Assembly: GCF_000230835.1 (NCBI RefSeq)
Contig: NZ_CM001240.1
Location: forward strand, 4,800,779 to 4,864,778
From: Clostridium sp. DL-VIII
GTDB taxonomy: Bacteria; Bacillota; Clostridia; Clostridiales; Clostridiaceae
Reading direction: 5' to 3'
DNA: 64,000 nucleotides
The position numbers were made by a program, and so were the translations under genes. Shown piece by piece: positions 55,183 to 63,817 of the stretch. A model generated the notes under the pieces. The model made no database searches and was not told the origin of the DNA. It saw nothing but the letters and a program-made list of their open reading frames with translations. The stretch's first letter is position 1. Each line of letters starts with the position of its first letter.

Positions 55183-56214
55183 ATGTATCCAAAAGATTTA
55201 AATTACAAGATGCCTGCTGAATGGACCACTCATGAGCGTACCTTTATTTCATGGCCTGTTAAAGAATCTATGTGCCATCCTGAAAACCATGAAAGTGTAT
55301 GTCTTGGATATGCTGAATTCATCAAGGCAATTTCAGAATTTGAACCAGTTACAGTAATTGTGAACCCTGAAGATTTAACTTACGTGCAAAATCATTTTAA
55401 AACCTCTAATAATGTAGAATTTCTTTCTATCGAACATAATGATGCATGGCTTCGTGATAATGGTCCAACATTTATAATGAATGATACGCAAAGCTTAGCT
55501 GGCGTGAATTGGAACTTTAATGCTTGGGGTGGAAAATATGCTCCTTGGGATTTAGACGACAAAGTAGCAGGAAAAATTCTAGAACATTTCAATGTAGAAA
55601 AATTTGATGCACCTTTCATTTTAGAAGGCGGTTCAATTCATGTTGATGGAGAAGGAACTCTGCTTACTACTGAAGAATGCTTACTAAATCCTAATAGAAA
55701 CCCAGACCTTACTAAGGAACAAATTGAAAATTATTTAAAAGAATATTTAAATATAGAAAAAGTTATCTGGCTAAAAAATGGTTTAGATGGCGATGAAACT
55801 GATGGTCACGTAGATAATATAGCCTGCTTTGCAGCTCCAGGGAAAATCCTTATGCAAACCTGCAATGACCATGAAGATAACAATTATAAAATAACCTTAG
55901 AAAATCTTGAAATATTAAAAAATTCAACGGATGCCAAAGGCAGAAAGTTTGAAATTATTAAAATTAATCAGCCGCCTAGAACTGAATATAAAGGTGAAAG
56001 ATTAACTTTAAGCTATTTAAACTTCTACTTTGTAAATGACGGTATTATTTTACCTGTATTTGGCGGTAATGCTAAAGAAGCTGATAAAGCTGCTGCAAAA
56101 GTGCTAAGTGAAACCTTCCCTGATAGAAAAATCAGAACGGTAGATGGAATAGCTGTTATTAAAGAAGGTGGGAATATACATTGTACTACTCAGCAGATGC
56201 CAGCTTCTAAATAA
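55183..56214 (+). CDS. aguA: Agmatine deiminase
   Basis: This 343-residue enzyme of the guanidino-group hydrolase (PPAD) fold converts agmatine to N-carbamoylputrescine and ammonia. Motifs include WTTHERTFISWPV near the N-terminus, NDAWLRDNGPTF (about residues 86-97), DGHVDNIACF, and the catalytic Cys in GGNIHCTTQQMP near the C-terminus. Length is normal. GAGGAG precedes the ATG. It is followed 26 bases later by aguB, so the two steps from agmatine to putrescine are co-expressed. Confidence 0.93.
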   Translation: MYPKDLNYKMPAEWTTHERTFISWPVKESMCHPENHESVCLGYAEFIKAISEFEPVTVIVNPEDLTYVQNHFKTSNNVEFLSIEHNDAWLRDNGPTFIMNDTQSLAGVNWNFNAWGGKYAPWDLDDKVAGKILEHFNVEKFDAPFILEGGSIHVDGEGTLLTTEECLLNPNRNPDLTKEQIENYLKEYLNIEKVIWLKNGLDGDETDGHVDNIACFAAPGKILMQTCNDHEDNNYKITLENLEILKNSTDAKGRKFEIIKINQPPRTEYKGERLTLSYLNFYFVNDGIILPVFGGNAKEADKAAAKVLSETFPDRKIRTVDGIAVIKEGGNIHCTTQQMPASK

Positions 56215-56240
56215 TAAAATAATAAGATGAGGTGATACAC

Positions 56241-57116
56241 ATGAGAAAAGTTAAAGTTGCAGCTACCCAAATGAGCTGTTCTTCAAACATCGATGAAAAT
56301 ATTTCTAAAGCTGAAAAATTTGTAAGAGAAGCAGCCGATAAAGGTGCTCAAATAATTTTGCTTCAAGAATTATTTGAAACTCCATATTTTTGTCAAAAAG
56401 AAAAATCAGATTATTATATCTACGCTACAGAAGTAGAACAAAATAAAGCTATTAATCACTTTAAGAAAATTGCCAAAGAACTTAAAGTTGTTCTTCCTAT
56501 CAGTTTTTATGAGAAGAAAAATTATGCAAGATATAATGCCATTGCAATAATCGATGCTGATGGTGAAGTACTTGGTACCTACAGAAAAAGCCATATTCCT
56601 GATGGCCCTGGCTATGAAGAAAAATTTTACTTTAATCCAGGAGACACTGGTTTTAAAGTATGGAAAACACGCTATGGTAAAATTGGCGTAGGTATATGCT
56701 GGGATCAATGGTATCCAGAAGCAGCTAGATGCATGACTCTTATGGGTGCTGAAATGATATTCTATCCTACTGCTATTGGTTCTGAACCTCAAGATGGATC
56801 AATTGATTCAAAAGATCACTGGCAGGCTTGTATGCTTGGTCATGCAGCCGCTAATTTAATTCCTGTAATCGCCTCAAACCGTGTTGGCGTAGAAGAGGAT
56901 GAAGACTCTAAAATCACCTTCTATGGTTCATCCTTTATTGCAGGACCACAAGGTAATAAAGTTATTGAAGCTAATCGCAGCGAAGAAACAGTATTGGTTG
57001 CTGAATTTGATTTAGATGAGCTTGAAACACAACGTATTGAATGGGGAATATTCAGAGATAGACGTCCTGACTTATATAAAATTATTACCTCTTATGATGG
57101 AGACTTAATAATTTAG
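56241..57116 (+). CDS. aguB: N-carbamoylputrescine amidase
   Basis: This 291-residue enzyme of the nitrilase superfamily hydrolyses N-carbamoylputrescine to putrescine, CO2 and ammonia. The catalytic triad is visible: Glu in LQELFETPYFC (about residue 42), Lys in TYRKSHIPDGPGYEEKFYF (about residue 117), Cys in GVGICWDQWYPEAAR (about residue 153). The ATG at 56241 lies 8 bases after GATGAGG; a GTG at 56232 overlaps the site. It follows aguA in one operon and is closed by a terminator. Confidence 0.93.
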   Translation: MRKVKVAATQMSCSSNIDENISKAEKFVREAADKGAQIILLQELFETPYFCQKEKSDYYIYATEVEQNKAINHFKKIAKELKVVLPISFYEKKNYARYNAIAIIDADGEVLGTYRKSHIPDGPGYEEKFYFNPGDTGFKVWKTRYGKIGVGICWDQWYPEAARCMTLMGAEMIFYPTAIGSEPQDGSIDSKDHWQACMLGHAAANLIPVIASNRVGVEEDEDSKITFYGSSFIAGPQGNKVIEANRSEETVLVAEFDLDELETQRIEWGIFRDRRPDLYKIITSYDGDLII

Positions 57117-57127
57117 ATTTAAACTTA

Positions 57128-57187
57128 AAATTAAAAGTTCTGCTAAGACAATATTAACTGGATATGCTTAGCGGAACTTTTTTAATA
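57128..57187 (+). terminator. Terminator after aguB
   Basis: AAAAGTTCTGCTAAG pairs with CTTAGCGGAACTTTT (one mismatch), and a T run follows. Confidence 0.75.
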
Positions 57188-57293
57188 TTAATAATAAATG
57201 TTATCTGATCTTTAAAAAACTATCTTTAATCTAAAATAATGTACTTCTTTCTATTCTCTGGAACATAATATTTTATTTCTCTACTTTATTAAA

Positions 57294-58466
57294 TTAATGA
57301 TGGAAAAGTCTTATTCCTGTAAATGCCATAGCTATATTATATTTGTCGCAGATTTCAATTACATTATCATCTCTTATAGATCCACCTGGCTGAGCTATAT
57401 AAGAAACGCCACTTTTTCTAGCACGTTCTATGTTATCTCCAAAAGGGAAAAATGCATCTGAACCTAAAGATACCTCTGATAATTTTTCAAGCCATATTAT
57501 CCTTTCTTCTTTGCTTAATGGTTCTGGCTTTTCAGAAAATATATCTTCCCAACCCCCATCACATAATAGATTCATATAATCATCTGAAATATAAACATCT
57601 ATTGCATTATCTCTATCTGCTCTTTTTATTTCTTTTTTAAAAGGAAGTTTTATAACCTTTGGATTTTGTCTCAAAAACCACGCATCAGCTTTATTTCCAG
57701 CCAATCTAGTACAGTGAATTCTTGATTGCTGACCTGCACCAATTCCAATAGCCTGTCCATCTTTTGCATAACATACAGAATTTGATTGTGTATACTTAAG
57801 TGTAATTAGAGCTACAATCAAGTCCCTTTTAGCATCGTCAGGTACAATTTTATTTTTAGTAGGCAAATTATTAAATATATCTTGACTTATTTTTACATCA
57901 TTTCTCTTTTGTTCAAAGGTTACTCCATAGATTTCTCTTGTTTCAATTTCCTTCGGAACATAATTGATATCCATTTGTATTATTAAATACTTACCTTTAC
58001 GCTTACTTTTCAATATTTTAAGCGCTTTATCAGAATAAGCTGGTGCTATTATTCCATCAGATACCTCTCGTGATAAAAATTTTGCTGTCTGCTCATTGCA
58101 CTCATCTGACAAAGCTACAAAATCTCCATATGAAGACATTCTATCTGCGCCTCTTGCTCTTATATATGCTGTTGAAATATCTGATAATTCCTCCTCCTCT
58201 ACAAAATATGCTTTCTTTAAAATTTCAGTTAGGGGAATAGCTACTGCAGCTCCTGCCGGGCTAACATGCTTAAAAGATGCAGCTGCAGCTAAGCCTGTAG
58301 CTTCTTTTAATTCTTTTACAAGCTGCCAGCTATTAAATGCATCTAATAAATTTATATATCCTGGAGTCCCATTTAATATTTTTATTGGTAGATTTTCATC
58401 CTGAGTAAAAATTCTAGCTGGCTTTTGATTTTGATTACATCCATACTTTAAAATCAATTCTTTCAT
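57294..58466 (-). CDS. Stand-alone AICAR transformylase (PurH C-domain paralogue)
   Basis: This 390-residue protein matches only the formyltransferase half of PurH, without the IMP cyclohydrolase domain. The conserved Lys-His is in SFKHVSPAGAAVA (about residues 64-76), and FPFGDNIERARKSGVSYIAQ and QPGGSIRDDNVIEICDKY close the active site. It would transfer the formyl group of 10-formyl-THF to AICAR. AAAGGAA precedes the ATG. A ZTP riboswitch upstream means that it responds to ZTP, the sign of 10-formyl-THF shortage. A bifunctional purH would lie elsewhere. Confidence 0.88.
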   Translation of the reverse strand: MKELILKYGCNQNQKPARIFTQDENLPIKILNGTPGYINLLDAFNSWQLVKELKEATGLAAAASFKHVSPAGAAVAIPLTEILKKAYFVEEEELSDISTAYIRARGADRMSSYGDFVALSDECNEQTAKFLSREVSDGIIAPAYSDKALKILKSKRKGKYLIIQMDINYVPKEIETREIYGVTFEQKRNDVKISQDIFNNLPTKNKIVPDDAKRDLIVALITLKYTQSNSVCYAKDGQAIGIGAGQQSRIHCTRLAGNKADAWFLRQNPKVIKLPFKKEIKRADRDNAIDVYISDDYMNLLCDGGWEDIFSEKPEPLSKEERIIWLEKLSEVSLGSDAFFPFGDNIERARKSGVSYIAQPGGSIRDDNVIEICDKYNIAMAFTGIRLFHH

Positions 58467-58542
58467 TATATAATCATTCCTTTCTTAAGATATCAAACAT
58501 TTTGAAATCATTTTTTCAGACTTTCACTCCTCATTAATACAA

Positions 58543-58640
58543 CAAAAAAGCCCACTATCCAGGCTTTTGCCCAGACGGTCGGCTTTTAAATTGTTATACT
58601 TCATGTGGTTTATCCCACTTCCGTCAGTCGTATAACTCTA
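58543..58640 (-). promoter_or_regulatory. ZTP (pfl) riboswitch
   Basis: On the minus strand the aptamer shows ACGACTGACGGAAGTGGG, AACCAC and the conserved GCCGACCGTCTGGGC, the ZTP/ZMP-binding core and its pseudoknot. The 3' side continues into the terminator AAAAGCC with GGGCTTTT and a U run (58543-58567). Ligand binding should block the terminator and switch the downstream AICAR formyltransferase on. Confidence 0.88.
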
Positions 58641-58767
58641 TATATATTAAATACTATTTTTTAACGAATTTGTCAATCTGTAAAGTAATTTTAATTTTAA
58701 AAGATTAGTAAATAACTAAGTCACTACTTTTTAGCTGTTTATATTTTTTATTAAGCTGCAGATAATA

Positions 58768-59364
58768 TTAAACCTCATTTGTATCTCGAGCAAATTTCCC
58801 ATTGCAGAGTTTCCTCATTCCTTCCAGTTCTTCATATGTTACATCAACAAGCTTATTTATTGTTTCATTATCCAATCCGGCTTTTATTGCTTTTATTGTT
58901 AAACTCCATTTATCAATACTAGGCTTAAATATAAAATGTAAAAACATGCTTACAGTTGTAATCTTATATTTTGAAGCATCAGAAATTGAAATACCGCCGT
59001 TCATAAAATTTATTAATTCATCTTTTTTCACATCTGCCATCCGTGCAATTGTATCAAGTTCTATATTATATTCTGACACTAAGCTATCTATTACTCCTCG
59101 ATTCCTTTCATCAGGCGTAATTTCAGAAATATAATATAATACAGCTAGTGTACTACTAAACTTTCCTCTATCCTCCACAGATATTTTATTCTTATTTTCA
59201 TTAAAGTTATTCAAAAACCATGTCTCTACTCCCAAAACCTTTGAAAGAGATTTAACATTCATTTTATATTCTTTAATTAAAAAGTCTAACATCTCTTCAT
59301 TGCTTTTTCCCACATGACATTTAATTTCTACTTCTTCATTCTTTGTACTATCTTTATTAATCAT
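58768..59364 (-). CDS. Cytoplasmic protein with three degenerate helix-turn-helix-like repeats
   Basis: This 198-residue soluble protein contains three similar helical units: EEMLDFLIKEYKMNVKSLSK, IDSLVSEYNIELDTIARMAD and LTIKAIKAGLDNETINKLVD, each followed by a short segment ending in F or M. The pattern resembles HTH-XRE repeats without full signature, so DNA or protein binding is possible. GAAGAGGA precedes the ATG at 59364. No neighbour indicates its role, and I do not recognise the family. Confidence 0.6.
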   Translation of the reverse strand: MINKDSTKNEEVEIKCHVGKSNEEMLDFLIKEYKMNVKSLSKVLGVETWFLNNFNENKNKISVEDRGKFSSTLAVLYYISEITPDERNRGVIDSLVSEYNIELDTIARMADVKKDELINFMNGGISISDASKYKITTVSMFLHFIFKPSIDKWSLTIKAIKAGLDNETINKLVDVTYEELEGMRKLCNGKFARDTNEV

Positions 59365-59434
59365 TATATATTCCTCTTCAAACCAAATAAATATATACAT
59401 TTACTTAAGTAAACTTATATGCACACCTTCATCA

Positions 59435-59626
59435 GAAATCACATACATTTTTGTGTAGTAGGCATTTGAAATTTAGCTGTTCTAAGGTTCTTAATGGGAG
59501 CTTGTTCCATTTATTGCTTGTCATAAACTTTGCTTTAGGATCATGCAAAAATGTGTACATGCTCCCATTTAGAACCTATCAGCGAAAATTTCATAAGTCC
59601 TGTGAAACAAAAATGTATGTAATTTC
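59435..59626 (+). repeat. Palindromic dispersed repeat, copy 3
   Basis: GAAATCACATACATTTTT (59435-59452) equals the start of the copy at 15544, and the end (about 59609-59626) is its imperfect complement. The centre differs but keeps GCTTGTCATAAACTT and the ATCATGC turn. It lies before the M29 gene's 3' end. Confidence 0.8.
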
Positions 59627-59665
59627 GGTAAGCTTCCATTTAAATCTATGTTAAAAGTTAGAACT

Positions 59666-60892
59666 CTATATTACCCAATCTCCATTTTTAAATACTTGAA
59701 CTTTTTCACCACTCGCAGTTTCTCCGATTATTTCAAGCTCCTCTGAACCTACCATGAAATCTATATGAGTCAACGAATCATTAACTCCCTTTTCTAGAAG
59801 TTCTTTTTCTGACATATTATCACTGCCTTTTAAGCAGCTTGGGTATGCCTTACCAAAAGCAAAGTGGCAAGATGCATTTTCATCAAATAATGTATTATAG
59901 AATATTAGTCCTGAGTTTGATATAGGTGAGTTATAGCCAACTAAAGCAACTTCTCCTAAATATCTTGCACCTTCATCAGTATCTAAAAGTCCTTTTAATA
60001 TTTCTTCACCCTTTTCTGCTGTAAAATCAACAATTTTACCATCTTTAAAAGTAAGCTTAAAATTATCTATCAAGTTTCCGCCATAATTTAAAGGTTTTTT
60101 ACTAGTTACATAGCCATTTACACCATCTCTCTTTGGAAGAGTAAATACTTCTTCTGTTGGCATATTAGCTACAAATCTAACTCCATCTTTAGTATTTTCT
60201 GCTCCAGCTAACCACTCATGACCTTCTGGAAGCTCCACAACTAAATCAGTTCCTTCTGATTTATAGTGAAGATACTTGAAACTTTTCTCATTTAAATAGT
60301 TTCTTCTATGATCTAATTTTGATATATGTTCTTCCCAAGCAGCAACTGGTGATTCTTTATCAGCTCTCACTATGCTGAATATTGACTGCCAAAGCTTTTC
60401 CACTGCTTCTTCCTCTGGCACATTTGGAAATACCTTTTTAGCCCATCCTTTTGTAGGTACTGAAACAACACACCATGAAACTTCATTACTCATCATTGCA
60501 GCACTGGCTTTTTTCATAGCTGTGCTGTTTGTCTTAGCTTGAAGTGATATTTTATTAGGATCTATACCACTTAAAAGTTCTGGATCTTCAGCAGCTATAC
60601 TGATAAATCCGGTTTTCTCTTTTATAAGCTGCTCTCTTTCAAGTGCAAGGTGAATAGGTTCCTTTTCAAAGCTTTCCATTGAAGCTTTATTAAATTTTAT
60701 TAAAGAAAGTTTTTCATCATTATATCTTACTATTACATTTATAGCCCCTGCTTCATAAGCTTTTTCTGCCATGATTCTAGCAAAATCCGCACATTCAATT
60801 GGTGAAGTTATAAATAATTGCTGTTTTTCCTGCAAATTTATTCCTGTTTTAACTACGAGTTCTGCATATTTTTCTAAAATCTTTATATCCAT
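59666..60892 (-). CDS. M29 family aminopeptidase
   Basis: This 408-residue metallo-aminopeptidase of family M29 (AmpS/PepS, thermophilic-type) removes N-terminal residues from peptides, probably in the cytoplasm. Conserved metal-binding segments include the mid-protein LVVELPEGHEWLAG (about residues 212-225), FVANMPTEEVFTLPKRDGVN (about 238-257) and the C-terminal DSLTHIDFMVGSEEL (about residues 370-384). AGGAGGAG precedes the ATG. It ends 40 bases after the palindromic repeat at 59435-59626. Confidence 0.87.
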   Translation of the reverse strand: MDIKILEKYAELVVKTGINLQEKQQLFITSPIECADFARIMAEKAYEAGAINVIVRYNDEKLSLIKFNKASMESFEKEPIHLALEREQLIKEKTGFISIAAEDPELLSGIDPNKISLQAKTNSTAMKKASAAMMSNEVSWCVVSVPTKGWAKKVFPNVPEEEAVEKLWQSIFSIVRADKESPVAAWEEHISKLDHRRNYLNEKSFKYLHYKSEGTDLVVELPEGHEWLAGAENTKDGVRFVANMPTEEVFTLPKRDGVNGYVTSKKPLNYGGNLIDNFKLTFKDGKIVDFTAEKGEEILKGLLDTDEGARYLGEVALVGYNSPISNSGLIFYNTLFDENASCHFAFGKAYPSCLKGSDNMSEKELLEKGVNDSLTHIDFMVGSEELEIIGETASGEKVQVFKNGDWVI

Positions 60893-60969
60893 TCCGTCTC
60901 CTCCTAGGCTTTCATATTTTAATCTATAGCGCTATTATACCACAACTTCCAGAAAATTATGGCATTTAT

Positions 60970-61003
60970 GCACAATCAAAAAAATAACAGACCAGTATGC
61001 TTG
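60970..61003 (+). repeat. Fragment similar to the 5' part of the glnS-upstream element
   Basis: CACAATCAAAAAAATAACAG followed by ACCAGTATGCTTGCC resembles AAAAAAATAACAAGTC followed by ATCATGCTGATC at 40518-40546. The 3' arm that closes the element there is missing here. Confidence 0.4.
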
Positions 61004-61077
61004 CCTAATCAACTATAATCGTAAAATTTAATTTACTTTTTTATTTTTTCCAGTAAATAAAAAAATTATTAATATTA

Positions 61078-62268
61078 TTACATTTCTACACTCGCTATTT
61101 TAACATGTTGATCAACTTCATTATCATAATCTATATCAGAATGCCCAAAACCAAACAATTTAAAGAATTCATTTCTAAATTCCTCTATATCACTTAACTT
61201 GGTAATATTATCAGTATTAATCTTTTTCCATAGCTCAAAAACTTCTTTTTGAACATCACTTCTTAATTCCAAATCATCCATTCTTATTCTACCTTCATCA
61301 TCAAGTGAGAAATTACTCTTATATAATTCTTCTGAAAATAACCTATATATCTGCTCTATGCAGCCTTCATCAATACCCTTTTCCTTCATAACCTTAGATA
61401 ATATAGATATATATAAAGGAACTACAGGAAGTGCCAGACTCGATTGAGTCACTAAAGCCTTATTAACAGATATTACGGCTTTTCCATTAATCTTCTCGAG
61501 GTCCTTATTTATTATTTCAGCAGTCTTCTCTAAATCTTTCTTTGCCTTTCCTATAGAACCATTCCTATAAACAGGATATGTGATTTCAGGCCCAATATAT
61601 GAATATGCTGTTGTAATTGCTCCCTCTGCAAGAACATCTGCAGCTATTAATGAATCAATCCACATCTTCCAGTCTTCTCCACCCATAACGGCAACGGTTT
61701 CTCTTACCTCATCTTCATCTGCTGGATTAATTTCCATATCTGATACCTGATAACTATGAAAGTTTACAGTCTTTTCTTTAAATGTTTTTCCAATTGGTTT
61801 CAGTACTGACGAGAAGACCTCTCCTGTTACTGGATGTATTCTTTTAGCTGAAGCAATACTATATATTACAAGATCTACTTTTCCCAAATCTTTTTTTATT
61901 AGTTTAATAGTTTCTTCCTTTATCTCTTTTGAAAATGCATCTCCATTAATAGTCGCAGAATAATACCCATTTTCACCAGCCTGCTCCTCAAATGATGCTG
62001 TATTATACCAGCCAGCTGTAGCTGTCCTACTTTCAGATGCAGACTTTTCAAAAACAACACCAATAGTACTTGCACCAGCACCAAAAGTTGATACAATTCT
62101 TGAAGCCAGACCATATCCCGTCGATGCACCAATAACAAGTACGTTTTTCGGACCTTTAATTGGCTTAGCTTCTTTCACATAATTTACTGCCCTCAAAACA
62201 TTTTTAGCACATCCTTCTGGATGTGCTGTTGTACAAACGAAACCTCTAAATTTAGGATTTATTATCAT
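61078..62268 (-). CDS. fabV: Enoyl-ACP / trans-2-enoyl-CoA reductase (FabV type)
   Basis: This 396-residue NAD(P)H-dependent reductase of the FabV/Ter family reduces the double bond of trans-2-enoyl-ACP or crotonyl-CoA. The Rossmann loop LVIGASTGYGLASRIV (about residues 44-59) and the catalytic Tyr-x8-Lys region ITYPVYRNGSIGKAKKDLE (about residues 232-250) are the hallmarks. GGAAGTGAGAGG precedes the ATG at 62268. FabV serves fatty-acid synthesis, and Ter relatives act in butyrate or butanol formation; which applies here cannot be told. Confidence 0.88.
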   Translation of the reverse strand: MIINPKFRGFVCTTAHPEGCAKNVLRAVNYVKEAKPIKGPKNVLVIGASTGYGLASRIVSTFGAGASTIGVVFEKSASESRTATAGWYNTASFEEQAGENGYYSATINGDAFSKEIKEETIKLIKKDLGKVDLVIYSIASAKRIHPVTGEVFSSVLKPIGKTFKEKTVNFHSYQVSDMEINPADEDEVRETVAVMGGEDWKMWIDSLIAADVLAEGAITTAYSYIGPEITYPVYRNGSIGKAKKDLEKTAEIINKDLEKINGKAVISVNKALVTQSSLALPVVPLYISILSKVMKEKGIDEGCIEQIYRLFSEELYKSNFSLDDEGRIRMDDLELRSDVQKEVFELWKKINTDNITKLSDIEEFRNEFFKLFGFGHSDIDYDNEVDQHVKIASVEM

Positions 62269-62480
62269 CCTCTCACTTCCTTACCCATAATTTTATTTTA
62301 ATTAATAATCTAAACTTTCCTGTTAATTTCATATGATAGATCTATATACTAGCTTTTCCTTTTAACCATTTTTATTTCATAAATAATAAATTATCAATTT
62401 ACTATTATATTGCTAAGTAATATGATTGTAAACATGGAAAATGTAAACAAAGTATTAAGAAAGTGTTACCAATTAACTTT

Positions 62481-62573
62481 TTATTTAGAGTAAGTAATAA
62501 TTCGCTCAGCGGTGGCTTTTATTATACCCTCTAAGGGCACGTTACCAGCAAATGCCTAGTATGTTGCTTCTAA
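62481..62573 (-). pseudogene. Possible coding remnant upstream of fabV
   Basis: This GC-richer patch translates on the minus strand as AFAGNVPLEGIIKATAERII followed by TYSK and a stop (62555-62481), with FNLEATY and a TAG just before it. No start or ribosome site is present, so it may be the 3' end of a lost gene. It could instead be non-coding structure. I cannot name a parent protein. Confidence 0.3.
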
Positions 62574-62576
62574 ATT

Positions 62577-62615
62577 AAAAGAACTGGCATATAACTCTTG
62601 CCAGTTCTCTCTAAA
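62577..62615 (-). terminator. Terminator after GH16 gene
   Basis: AGAACTGGCA pairs perfectly with TGCCAGTTCT around a 9-base loop (62580-62608), close to a T-rich stretch on the minus strand. It lies about 100 bases after the lichenase stop. Confidence 0.7.
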
Positions 62616-62711
62616 CATCATTTATAACAATTTTCATTTACAATATTTTAATGTATATGTCGCAATTAGAAATTCCCAGATAACTATCTATTACCTAAAT
62701 AAACTTAAATA

Positions 62712-63449
62712 TTATTGTGGATCATAAGACGCCCAGTCATAATATGCGTTAAGTGGAGTCACTCCATTATAAGAACCTAACCATGAGTCTACCCCTGTTC
62801 CTGGCCATAAATTCATCATGATTTTACCAGGGTGAGATGGAATATTACTTGTTGCTCTGTAAACTTCCTTTCCATCTACTAACCATGCAATATAGGTTGG
62901 CTGCCAGTTAAAAGCATAAGTATGAAAACTTGTTGAGGCATCAAAACCTAAATTATAAAGGTGCTCATGATTTCCTACACCATTTGTATAATAGTTAAAT
63001 TGTACCTTCGTTGTATCCTTACCTAAAAACTCAATATCAATTTCATCCCAAGGAGTATTATCTGTTGGTCCTGTATAAGTAAAGAATGAAGAAACTATAC
63101 CAGTATTTTTTGCGGGTTTCATCCTCACTTGATAAAGTCCATAACCAAAAGTATCATTTGAGCGATATTCTGCACCAGCATATGGCGTAGAACCACCTTG
63201 TGTATCTTTATTTAAAGTAAGATCCATAACTCCATTACTGAAATTAATGTTGCTAGCTCTCCAAGTACAATTAAACTGTCCTCCATTAGTCCAGCCGTCT
63301 GACTTTGACCAACTTCCTGTAGCATAATCAAAGGCATCACTAAAGTGAGATTTAGTCACTGCAAAAGTCGGCGTTGGAATAAACGCTCCTACTAAAAATG
63401 TGCTTACTAGAACTCCTAATACTGCAGCTTTTATTTTTTTCTTCTTCAT
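62712..63449 (-). CDS. Secreted GH16 beta-1,3-1,4-glucanase (lichenase)
   Basis: This 245-residue secreted enzyme would hydrolyse mixed-linkage beta-glucan. Signal peptide: a basic KKKKIK start, a hydrophobic core and a cleavage region TPTFA (about residues 26-30). The GH16 catalytic motif DEIDIEFLG (about residues 135-143) contains the nucleophile and the acid/base Glu. Surrounding features typical of lichenases are present: WTNGGQFNCTWRASNI, YGLYQVRMKPAKNTG and the late MMNLWPGTGVDSWLGSY. GGGGAGG precedes the ATG. No other glucan genes lie nearby. Confidence 0.92.
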   Translation of the reverse strand: MKKKKIKAAVLGVLVSTFLVGAFIPTPTFAVTKSHFSDAFDYATGSWSKSDGWTNGGQFNCTWRASNINFSNGVMDLTLNKDTQGGSTPYAGAEYRSNDTFGYGLYQVRMKPAKNTGIVSSFFTYTGPTDNTPWDEIDIEFLGKDTTKVQFNYYTNGVGNHEHLYNLGFDASTSFHTYAFNWQPTYIAWLVDGKEVYRATSNIPSHPGKIMMNLWPGTGVDSWLGSYNGVTPLNAYYDWASYDPQ

Positions 63450-63788
63450 ATATTTTTCCTCCCCTAATTAAATAGTTTATTAAAATCATAATTGATTTTA
63501 TGCCCCTCATCTTTCTTATTTATTTTTATACTGCCTACAAAATTAGAATAAATAACATTCCTATCTTCACTTTTATACAATATAAGTTTCAATTAAAAAT
63601 GAATGATGAAATTTTTTCAAAATTTCTAAAACTAATATTTTAGTAGAATGTATTATTCAAGCAGAACTTATAAATATCTAATTTCTATCTATAATCTTAT
63701 GATATATAAAAAAGTAACTTACTAAAATGGTATAAAATTACGATAAAGTATGAAAAAATTACTGACTTTAAACATTTACATAAAGCAG
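63450..63788. other. AT-rich promoter region of the lichenase gene
   Basis: This ~340-base A/T-rich gap separates the lichenase start from the terminator of the AraC gene. I see no gene or known structured element here. Confidence 0.5.
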
Positions 63789-63817
63789 ACAAAAAAGAGA
63801 CTCTTTTTTAGAATCTC
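63789..63817 (-). terminator. Terminator after AraC-type gene
   Basis: On the minus strand AGAGATTCT can pair across AAAAA with AGAGTCTCT, followed by a run of six Us. It lies just after the stop at 63818. Confidence 0.6.

Noticed and set aside
62461..62580. Known riboswitch (cobalamin, TPP, c-di-GMP) upstream of fabV
   Set aside because: No consensus core of these classes fits the patch on either strand.
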